From Nematostella vectensis (Eukaryota > Cnidaria > Anthozoa > Actiniaria > Edwardsiidae), in assembly GCF_932526225.1 (NCBI RefSeq), contig NC_064043.1:11964085-12028084 (forward strand): a stretch of 64,000 bases of DNA, read 5' to 3'. Numbering within the stretch: the stretch's first letter is position 1; each line of letters begins with the position of its first letter. The position numbers were made by a program, and so were the translations under genes. The notes beneath the pieces were generated by a model. That model worked only from the letters and a program-made list of their open reading frames with translations, made no database searches and had not been told where the DNA came from. This document shows positions 12,001 through 24,000 of this stretch, one piece after another.

Positions 12001-15000
12001 ATTACACTCACAAGTTTTCGACAATGAAATAAAAGTGTTCGGCCACAAACGACGCGCCCCGTAGCAAAGCAATCACAAGGCCGTCAAGCGCTTACATGTA
12101 TAGAAATAGCTGGAGAAGCAGATGGCACATCTGAGCACGACGAACATTTTAGCTTTACCCAGGTGGGGTAACGGTAAACATGTCACACTGTTTCTCAGCC
12201 ACAACTAGATGTCAACCGGCTGCAACAAGCTCCAGGGGGTACCCCGTTTTAAGCATGACGTGTGGTGGATTTATAGAAAAGTCTCCGTTCTAAAAAAAAG
12301 GCGTCTTGTAAAAATATACCAACGTATTTCACACCCTTAAGCAATCCCATGCATGAGAACATGTCCAATCCACCCAAATATGTCGGATTCTTTGTCATGC
12401 TAATATCTCCCCCCCCCCCCCCCCTCTTCCGGGAGCCTGACCAAAGATGTCCCCCGGGACATCACCAAGCTGTGCAAACACCAGTGCGTATAAAACAAAC
12501 TGGCCAACGCATCGAAAACATCGCAGCTTCAAGGTCCAATAAAACCATGCAGTTACTGACTCTCCTTTTGCTGGGCTTCGCGTCCTTCGCCGCGGCTAGC
12601 AACTATGTGCGTGTGTGTTATCACACGAACTGGTCCCAGTACCGACCCGGCGCAGGAAAGTTCTTCCCGCGGGATATCCCTCCAGAGCTTTGCACGCATC
12701 TTGTCTACTCGTTCTCTAAGATCGCTGCCGACAACACGCTGGCGATGTTCGAGTGGAACGACGATAAGCTCTACAAGGAGTTTAACGATCTCAAGCTCAA
12801 GAACCCTGGACTCAAGACGCTACTCGCCGTAGGTCAGTGTCTTAGATATTTGTTTTGAATCGCGTAGTCGTACCATGCCGTAGGTCAGTAAACAAGTGAT
12901 AACTGGGGTCCTAGCTGTTTGGTTTGAATCGCGTAGTCGTACCATGTCGCAACAAAATTAGTGAAAAATAAGAAACAACAAGTTCTGATAAGGGTTCAAA
13001 TCGTGAATCTTGAATCTTGAAAAAGGCGCTTAATACGGCCAGAGAACACGTAAAAAGTAAACATAAACACAACACTAGACTAAACACGTCTTTTCAACAA
13101 GTTGTTTTTTATTTTTCGCCCTATGTTTACCGTAAATATCATTAGGGACAAATAAAGAGCTTGGGCTACCTGTGTTCGTACCTCACAGTAGGTCAGTCAA
13201 TAAGTGATAACTAGTATCTTAGATATTTGTTCTGAGTCGCGCACTCGTGGCATGTAGAAACCCCGCCCTCCGTAAATGGCGCCAGTATCTGCTAATATTG
13301 ATTGTGCAGCCTTGCTCGATTCATCACGAGAGCTTTTTCATCGAGACCTTGTTTTGAAGGGGGTGGAGAGGGTGCCGGTTTTAATTGAGGGGAAAAAAAC
13401 GTCCCTATAAAAAAAAAGCTCTTTGTTTGATACTCTGTTTACCATATGCAGGCGGCTGGAATCACGAGAATTACAAAAGCCCTTTCTCCAGGATGGTAAG
13501 GACGGCAGCAAGCAGGAAAGTGTTCATCGACTCCTCGATCGCAATGCTGAGGCAGTGGAACTTCGACGGTTTTGATCTCGATTGGGAATACCCAGGCAAC
13601 AGGGTGGGTTCAGATCCCGGGGACAAGCAACGATTCACCATCCTCTGCCAGGAGCTTCTGGACGCGTTCAAGCTCGAGGCTGCGCAGACGAACAGGTTTG
13701 ATTTAGTTCGGAAATAATGCCTCTATCGGCGATTTACCCTCGCTGAATGACCTTAGAAACTAAATCTGCCACTCACAAAGGACAAGATAACTAACAACCA
13801 GGGCTCTTTTAAAAAACACACCAGCAATGTTTAGCATAAAAGGCAGACACTTTCCCTTTGGCCTTGTATGTTTTGTTTTGCTCGGTTTTCTCATTTGATT
13901 ACCTTGTCTACCAAAGCCTCGCTCGGTTTGCTCATTTAATTCAAATGCCTAACCTAGCCTCGCCTAGATTTCTCATTTAATTTTCTTGACTACCCAGGCC
14001 TCGCTCGGATTTCTCATCTGATTTCCTTGACTTCCCAGACCCCGACTTCTCCTCACGGCTGCAGTGGCTGCCGGCAAAGCAACCATTGACAAGGCTTATG
14101 AGGTCGATAAGATCGGCCAAATCCTAGACTTAATTAACTTGATGGCGTACGACCTACGCGGGATGTGGGAGCCGGAAACTGGCCACCACACAGCCTTGGA
14201 GGGACCGCCAGGCGAAGAGTTAACAGTTAGCTTCGCCGCTCAGTACTGGATAGACAAAGGGGCACCGGCCAGCAAGATCGCACTCGGACTGGGGACCTAC
14301 GGTCGCGCCTTCAAGCTTGCTGACCAAACCAGGCACGGACTGAAGGCGCCAGCGAATGGTAACCCGACCAGGGGCCAGTACACGAGAGAGCCGGGCTTCT
14401 TGGCGTACTACGAGATCTGCAAGATGAACCTCCAGGTGACTAGCACGGAGAGCAGTGCCGTCAAGGCGCCATATGGGCATGTGGGAGACTTGTGGGTGGG
14501 GTACGACGACGAGTACAGCCTGAGTCTCAAGGTAGAGAGGGTGATCAAGGCGAAGGGCATGGCGGGGGCGATGTTCTGGGCCATCCCCCTTGACGACTTC
14601 AAGGGTCAGTTCTGCGGCAAGGGCCCGTACCCTCTGATTAACGCTGTGAAGGAGTACCTGGGCGGGTACGTACCCCCCGTGCCCCCGACTAACGGCCCCC
14701 TGCCACCTACTAATGCACCCGTGACCAACAAGCCCGCCACCGACGCACCAGTGGTCCCCACCAACCCCCCCACCGGAGGCTGCGTCGCTGTGCCGCCCTA
14801 TAACACGCAGCCAGGCATGGATGCTTGGTGTCAGAGTATGTGCGGCTTGGGTCACTGCCCGGCAACGCACTGCAAGTGCACATAAGACCGCACCATACTG
14901 TAACATGAAAAGCTAAACCATTAAAATGATTTCAAATATCTAACGAATCGTTTATTTATTGACAGGCTGGGAATTTCGACAAAACAATTAGTCTCCCTGA

Positions 15001-18000
15001 TGTTGCTATGAGGGTCTCGCGTTGTTGACACGTGATAAGCACGTAATGAATACGTGACAGGCACGTGATGCTCACGTGGATGACGGAACGCGGTTGCAAG
15101 AGTGCAGACACGTATTTTCCCCATTTCTCAAGCTCAGCCGATCATACATAAAGCCACATACCTTATTCGTATCACATTTCACAGAAAAAAGTATGGAACC
15201 CACCACCAAAAATACCACCAAGACCGGGCAGGAAGCAAGGATTTGTGCTTTTCAATGCCCATACAAACGTGTTGGAAAAACTTTGATTGTATTTGACTTG
15301 AATGTAGACGGCGAACTCGCATGAATTTCCCGCCAAACACTCTGAACACAGGGCCTCCAATATGGTAAAGAAAAGTGAGGGAAATATTTTGGGCGTAGTT
15401 TTTTTTTTATAGCGTAGCATCAAGACAGCATAATATAATGTCTAACTTACAGATTTCGTTTGACCATTAGGAAGATAATGAACGTTGAGAAACCACGAAG
15501 AAGCAGCAAGTTAGAGCAAAAACGGTGATTGAAGCACGAGGTTTTCCGCTCTTGATTTTGAATGAAGTCTCGTTTTGGAAATCTTGCAATCCTCGAAGTA
15601 CTACATCCCCTTAATAAACTGCAACAGCCCGTATTCTTGATGCTAGAATGACATTTTCGATGGTATTTGTGCAAATAGGGTGTTTTTTTTTTATCGGTTT
15701 CATGTCACAAAATAGCGGCAAACAACAAGATGTAAATGCCAAAGCGCTGGGGTAGGTTGAGTAAAAATATGCTCACGCGCAGTTGTGGGGTGGTGGTTAC
15801 TAAAAATAGCCGGATTCGGAATAGACATGGCGAGCGGGTAATACCAAAGTGTCCCCCTCTTATCTTATGCTCTCTTGGTAGCATATAAAATTTCTAATAA
15901 TTTATCATGAAACTTGATATATTGAAAACACAGAGGTATAAATTAACTATATGATTATGATGTAACCGTTTTTTAGTGGCTCTTATGTCTTTTTATGAAT
16001 TATAAACGTGAATGTTTCACGGGTACCCACTAGTTTAAAATAATTACATAATTTCAAGAAGGCCAATTACGCCGCTATTTTATGCTCCCGCTCAATGCGA
16101 GTCACACAAGGCACCAATTTCCATTGGCTATGATTCAAGCGGGTAAACAAGATATTTTCAGTCAAGTGTCCTCAATGTCACATCAGACTTCATTCGTACA
16201 TTGTTATTTTGAAGTTTCCCAGCGAATAAACCGTTGTATTTTCAATGATAGACGTCATTTAACCAAATCTATAATAACTTTAGCTCCGACCGGTTAACAC
16301 TCGAAACGTCAGGCGAAACTAGTTTTCACAGAGGCGTAAAACATATGATTTCATCAATAACAATCTAAGCCTTGTGTTGATTTATTTATCAGATTCCACA
16401 ACGCCTACTGAGACCACTAAGTTTTTCTACAGCTTGTCTGTTGTTTCTCTATCCAAACTCTTCCATGCCTGTCTGTAGTCTTTCTATTCATACCACTATA
16501 ATACTTCTGTCGCTACTGAATTCCACCCACACCATACCTCATTTGCGATGACAACTTTCTCAAAGCTTCTGGATATAGGGAGTGCCGCCACGTCTAGATG
16601 GTTAAAGGTCGTCAAGCTACATCCCTAAAAGACAGAACAAAGCTGAATACACACAGTATCTACATCTCTAAAAGACAAAACAAAGCTGAATACACACAGT
16701 ATCTACATCTCTAAAAGACAAAACAAAGCTGGATACACACAAACAGTAGCGAAATCTCTAAAAGACAGGATAAGCTGAATATGCACACAGCTGGTTTTAC
16801 CGAAAAACTGTGTACGTTCCATGTCATCAAAATAAAAACCCTTTAGCGTCAATTCTATAACAACCACCGACGCGACGAGATCACAGTTTGTTATCATTAC
16901 TATTTACAGAGAGTGCGTATGTAATAAATAAGGTTTTCAACCATTTCTTTTTACTTGAGGCCCGCTTAAGATTCATGTACTGCTGTAATAACAGGTACTC
17001 ATGACAGAGGGAATACTTCCCCATAAACTCGTCACAAATGCTCATCAAGTTTGCGTACCGGGTCTTCAATTGTCAGATCTGTACGGTGGGGGTGGATGAC
17101 GGGAGGCCGAGAGTATGACTCCGGCATCACGAGGTGACGAGGCTGGAACGTACAATGGAACGAGTTAAGGTCTGAAGATGATCCGTACCCGGGTTGGGTA
17201 ACATAAGGTACCATTCATTTTTATGCCATGGGGTGGGCTGGCAAGAATTAGGGGGGGGGGGGGGGGGGGGTTACTATGTGAATCACAAATATTAAAACAC
17301 ATGTTGGGGGCATCTGCTTTTTCCGTGTTAACACATTTTAGTTTTAACATGGTCGAATCTCCAGCACAATAATATATATTATATAAAACATACTGTTAAT
17401 GATTTAAAAGGTTGCCGTGTAAATGTCCAATATGCATGCCACAAGTCAATTTATAGTGGAGCGAATTTCAGACTTTCTTTCAATCAACATTTCTATTGGT
17501 CAAGAGCTAATGTCAGAGCAAAGTATTTGCTATTCAGCCAATCAGTTTGCAAACTTATTCAAGGCAAAGTGTTTACGTCATGACTAGATAGAAGCCTGCA
17601 AAGTTACTTCGGGCTTCACTGGTTTGTTGCTGAATAGCTTCCACTTCTGATTGACTAGTAGTTTTGCATTTCACATTTTGTTTTCAACACTCGTCAGAAA
17701 TCTGCTTGGCGGCGACCCATAGCCTTCACCATTTCTCTCGCTTACATTAGAATGTCAAATTTGTGCTTTTATAAGTGAGATCAGGGGATGGGGGGGGGAG
17801 GGGGTTTCTTTATTTTCTGTATCACCTCCAAGGGTCATGATTTCTTATTTGGTTGTATGGAAAATATTGCCAGCCCACCCCCTGGCATAAATAATGAATG
17901 GTCCCTAACAAGTTACCTAAAGGTCGTAGTTATGAGAGAGCTTTACTTTACTTAAGGCCATAGGCAAACTTACCCTGAGAAATGCATATGGTATGTAGTT

Positions 18001-21000
18001 TTTTTTTTCATCCAAAAAGCGTCGTTGATAAAACAATTCATTTATCCTTGATTTTTGAAACTGTTAGTCTCTAAGGAGTCCTGTTTCGGCAATCCGTTTG
18101 GGTAAGACAGAGTTTTTGTATGTAAGGTAGAGAGATAGGGGTACATTTTATACTCCAAGGAAAAAAGACAAGTGTATGTGACTTTGATAGGGCTGTCCAC
18201 CCCCGGAGGGAGTTGAGGTAGATGTATAAAAAGTAAAGCTCTACCAGCTTCAGTGGAAGACTCTACCAACCTGCAACTCTTTCAAAAGTTTGTTCGCTTG
18301 TGCAAAGTTGAGTCGGGGGTCAATGGGGCAGTAACAGGTCTGCAATTAAAGAATGACGTTCAACCCATCACTTTATATAACTGCCTATTTGCAAGGAAAC
18401 TTTAAAACAACCATCTACTAATAAAGTCTGGTACTTAATTTAAGATATTTGGTAAAAAAAATTACTCGCTAGGACTAGGCAATGGAAATGGATGCTTTGT
18501 TTGACTTGGAATTGTGTGGCATTGTGGGGGAGCATACAATTGTGTTGCATCATGAGAAGCTCATCTTGGTTGAATCACAGTGTCAGTGCGATTAATACAA
18601 TGTAGCTATGACATGATTATGGTTGTTCTAAATTGTTGACATTGAATGTATCCTTGAAGGAAAGAACGTTCACTGACCTTCATAGCCAGGGGCTGGTAGG
18701 GAGCTAAGGCTTCAAGGTATGGAAAGTCTGGTTCTACAAAGTATAACAAATTTGCTGCAAGTTAGAAACAATTCAGTGGATGAGTATGAAGAGTTAAACA
18801 ATGTAAGAGAATCAACTCTCCCCCTCGACACCACAATATAATAAATATAAAACTATATAGATACTTGATGACTTGGAGGATGGCTGGAACTACCCCTCGC
18901 TGAAGTTTTTAAAGATTATTACAAAAAGATCCCAAAATGTTGACGTCCTTAGTCAAGGCAAGCGTAACTTGGTAACAGCTACTTGGAATTGCTGTTAATA
19001 TTGACTACAGTATATGATTAACACAGCTCTTACACACTAAGACCAGTCTACAGGCCTGATTAAGGCACTGTTTTGTGAGTTGACCAAAAAATGCTTATCA
19101 AAGCATACCAGTAAATATGACAGTGTTGTTGCCAGATTTGCCCCAGATTTCCATGAAGTGTACAGCGTCCCCATATCTTAGAGAAGGGTGACCAGTGAAG
19201 ACAACACATGGGGTTTTAAATGATGAACTGAATCCATCTGCAACAAGATTGGACTTTTATCAGAAATAGGCAAAAAAAATATCTGAATTACTTTTAAGTA
19301 ATCAAAATAAAATATGTTTCAGTCACCCAATACTTACTATGAAGATTGGAGAAAACTTTTAACCTGGCTTCTTTCAGTAACTAATGGAAAAGACATAATA
19401 CATCAATAATTATCTTATAGCCGACCTTCCAGAATGCAAAGTTCCTTTCTTCATTTGTGAATAGCACATAGTCAATCAAATCGATTGTTTGGTTTAATCA
19501 GCTACGGGCTTTTTCCTACAGAAAAAGGAATCTTGGATTCTAGGAGGTCGCACAACAATGATTTTGCCTGTAATATTCACAATGCTACTTCAATTCAAAA
19601 ATGACACTTGTCACCTCACAGATTTTAAATTTAGTTACGTCATTGTAGTATGTTGTGTACAACTCACCAAATTCACAGTAACATTGTTTGTTGTTGTAAT
19701 TTAAGTAAACTTATAGATAGTATGTTACACCATGTTGTAACATGTTGATGTTCAAAGGATTGTACATCAGGTACAAATTGAGTTTCTTAGAGCAAACAAG
19801 AACCTACTTCTGCGTGAGGAAATGGAGGCTCTGGAAGATATACTTTTGTTTGCTTGCTTTGACACAACCTGAAAACCAGCATTTATTATATATTAATAAT
19901 TGATGGTTGGCTAGACATAGTTTAACCAACAGAAAAAGTTCTATGAAATGAAAACCCCTTTACAGAAAGCACCACTGAACCAAATTTTCCAAACAAAAGA
20001 CAAAGTCAAAATTCGAAGACTTTTAGGCCCTTAGACAGGGGCAGATCAGGGGGAAGAGTTATGGGTGTTGGATCCCTCGCCACTCTCTTTGCACCATCGA
20101 TGTGACGAAATAAGGGTTAACTCACCAATGACTATGTTTGACAATCACCATAGATGCTTGACGAAATGAGGGTTAATTCACCAATCACCATAGATGCTTG
20201 ACGAAATAGAGGTTAACTCATCAATTACCATAGATGTGTGACGAAATGAGGGTTAACTCACCAATGACTATAAATGTTTGACAATCACCATAGATGCTAG
20301 ACGAAATGAGGGTTAACTCACCAATGACTATAAATGTTTGACAATCATCATAGATGTTTGACGAAATAAGGGTTAACTCACCAATTACCGTGGATGTTTG
20401 ACGAAATGTGGGATAACTCACCAATTACCATGGATGTTTGACGAAATGTGGGATAACTCACCAATTGCCATGGATGTTTGACGAAATGCGGGTTAACTCA
20501 CCAATACCATGGATGTTTGACGAAATGTGGGTTAACTCACCAATGACGATAGATGTTTGACGAAATGTGGGTTAACTCACCAATTACCATAGATGTTTGA
20601 CGAAATGTGGGTTAACTCACCAATACCATGGATGTTTGACGAAATGTGGGTTAACTCACCAATGACGATAGATGTTTGACGAAATGAAGGTTAACTCATC
20701 AATCACCATAGATGTTTGACGGAATGCGGGTTAACTCACCAATTACCATGGATGTTTAAGTTAGTTAAGGTAACCATTCACAAGATGTTTGATGAGGGTT
20801 AGCCATCACCATTCACCATAAATGTTACCATGTTTGAGTTAATGAGGGTAATTTGCTCAGTATCCACCATATGCTTGGGTTAGTGAACTTTTACCACTCA
20901 CTATTCACCATAGATGTTACCAGCTGTTTGAGCTGATGAGATTAACTCAACATTCATCACAGATGTTTGAGCAGCGAAGATTTACCACTCACTATTCACC

Positions 21001-24000
21001 AGAGATGTTACCAGCTGTTTGAGCTGATGAGATTAACTCAACATTCATCACAGATGTTTGAGCAGCGAAGATTTACCACTCACTATTCACCAGAGATGTT
21101 ACCAGCTGTTTGAGCTGATGAGATTAACTCAACATTCATTACAGATGTTTGAGCAGCGAAGATTTACCACTCACCATTCACCAGAGATGTTACCAGCTGT
21201 TTGAGCTGATGAGATTAACTCAACATTCATTACAGATGTTTGAGCAGCGAAGATTTACCACTCACTATTCACCATAGATGTTACCAGCTGTTTGAGCTGA
21301 TGAGATTAACTCAACATTCATTACAGATGTTTGAGCAGCGAAGATTTACCACTCACTATTCACCATAGATGTTACCAGCTGTTTGAGCTGATGAGATTAA
21401 CTCAACATTCATTACAGATGTTTGAGCAGCGAAGATTTACCACTAACCATTCACCATAGATGTTACCAGCTGTTTGAGCTGATGAGATTAACTCAACATT
21501 CATTACAGATGTTTGAGCAGCGAAGATTTACCACTCACCATTCACCATAGATGTTTGAGTAGGCCAAAGAGCTGTCAGCCACTGGGGAGATGAAGTATAT
21601 TGGGACCATTCCCAGCTTGGCATTATCCAAGTATGTGTATAGGCACTCAAAAAGATCATATAGAACACCCTGCAAATACATATCATAAATATTAAAACAG
21701 ATTAAATAAAGCACCCAGCATTATAGGACATACAGTACGAGAAAAATGCAAGCAGATTGTTCAACACGCTTTAAAGAAAATCAAACAGATCATACATACA
21801 GTAACCCCATGGACAAATTATCAATTGTCCTTTGGGATCCAACGAAAACGTTCATCTTAAAATTTGTTTTAATCACTTACTGATGGGTAACATGGAACAA
21901 GAACATTTCCACCTGCTCGAAGGGTGCTAGCTGCAAAAAGGGTGATCATTAATGATATTTCATACAATGCAATGTATAGGCTTTTTTTAACTCTTGCAAA
22001 GTGCCAATATCAGCCAGTATTACTGGTGCAAATAACAGCCAGTATTTCTGGTGCCAATAACAGCCAGTATTACTGGTGCCAATAACAGCCAGTATTTCTG
22101 GTGCCAATAACAGCCAGTATTTCTGGTGCAAATATCAGCCAGTATTTCTGGTGCCAATAACAGCCAGTATTACTGGTGCAAATAACAGCCAGTATTACTG
22201 GTGCCAATAACAGCCAGTATTACTGGTGCCAATAACAGCCAGTATTTCTGGTGCCAATAACAGCCAGTATTACTGGTGCAAATAACAGCCAGTATTACTG
22301 GTGCAAATATCAGCCAGTATTTCTGGTGCCAATAACAGCCAGTATTTCTGGTGCAAATAACAGCCAGTATTACTGGTGCCAATAACAGCCAGTATTACTG
22401 GTGCAAATAACAGCCAGTATTACTGGTGCAAATATCAGCCAGTATTTCTGGTGCCAATAACAGCCAGTATTTCTGGTGCAAATAACAGCCAGTATTACTG
22501 GTGCAAATAACAGCCAGTATTACTGGTGCAAATATCAGCCAGTATTTCTGGTGCCAATAACAGCCAGTATTTCTGGTGCAAATAACAGCCAGTATTACTG
22601 GTGCCAATAACAGCCAGTATTACTGGTGCCAATAACAGCCAGTATTTCTGGTGCCAATAACAGCCAGTATTACTGGTGCAAATAACAGCCAGTATTACTG
22701 GTGCAAATATCAGCCAGTATTTCTGGTGCCAATAACAGCCAGTATTTCTGGTGCAAATAACAGCCAGTATTACTGGTGCCAATAACAGCCAGTATTACTG
22801 GTGCAAATAACAGCCAGTATTACTGGTGCAAATATCAGCCAGTATTTCTGGTGCCAATAACAGCCAGTATTTCTGGTGCAAATAACAGCCAGTATTACTG
22901 GTGCCAATAACAGCCAGTATTACTGGTGCCAATAACAGCCAGTATTTCTGGTGCCAATAACAGCCAGTATTACTGGTGCCAATATCAGCCAGTATTTCTG
23001 GTGCCAATATCAGCCAGTATTTCTGGTGCCAATATCAGCCAGTATTACTGGTGCCAATATCAGCCAGTATTTCTGGTGCCAATAACAGCCAGTATTTCTG
23101 GTGCCAATAACAGCCAGTATTACTGGTGCCAATATCAGCCAGTATTTCTGGTGCCAATATCAGCCAGTATTTCTGGTGCCAATATCAGCCAGTATTACTG
23201 GTGCCAATATCAGCCAGTATTTCTGGTGCCAATAACAGCCAGTATTTCTGGTGCCAATAACAGCCAGTATTACTGGTGCAAATATCAGCCAGTATTTCTG
23301 GTGCCAATAACAGCCAGTATTACTGGTGCCAATAACAGCCAGTATTTCTGGTGCCACTACTGTATGCTTGCTTGCTTATTGTGTCATGTTGAGGAAGGTT
23401 AACTTGCATAAGCCCTGTGGTTTCTCTTGAGCTTCCTTTATCATGGAACACTTAATAATTATTCATTTTCTTTATTTGTATGTTAATTCTTAATACATAT
23501 TTCTGTACTCTGTAAAATAACAATAAAAAGGCCTTGACGAGAAAAAGGAAAATGTTGGCAAGCAACATCACCTCTCAACAAGGTGTTTAACAAGTGTCAG
23601 CATTGCTGGATCTGCGTCTCACCTGTGATCTTGGTGCCACTTGCACAGAGCTTAAGAGAAAAAGATTAAGAGTTTATGATTTTTTTACCGAGATGAGTGC
23701 AGAACTCTCCTAACATCGCATCAGGGTTGTCTATTGGTGCTTCTGTCACCCCCGTAATGATGAGCACATCACTGTTTTTCAGTACTGTCTGGTTGAGGGG
23801 GAGTGGATGGGTGGTGAAGGATGAAGACGGTGACAAGTAGCTGATCTGTAAATAATCAAAGGCTCTATGAGCCAACTCGTGAATGCAAATTTATTTTTGT
23901 AGTTATTTTTATTTTTAGTTATTCTTGTGTACATAAAAGTTATACAGGATACTGAACAAAGCATGAACACATCCAAGATGCTGAGAGTACATAAAAATGT

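Noticed and set aside
14220-14906. 228-codon open frame antisense to chitinase exon 3
   Set aside because: Shadow of a GC-rich coding exon; the + strand frame has clear GH18 homology.
21546-21669. Upstream alternative donor for INTS9 exon 13 (TATG|GTGAATGG)
   Set aside because: Gives the wrong phase for exon 14; the donor at 21539/21538 restores YGEWLCQSKQ as in the family.
22926-23402. 158-codon open frame in the 25-bp array
   Set aside because: Tandem-repeat artefact inside INTS9 intron 11; equivalent frames exist on the other strand.
23613-23652. Candidate INTS9 exon (LCASGTKIT) with good splice signals
   Set aside because: Wrong phase after exon 11; the true continuation ([17 protein letters not shown]) is at 21881-21930 and fits phase and homology.
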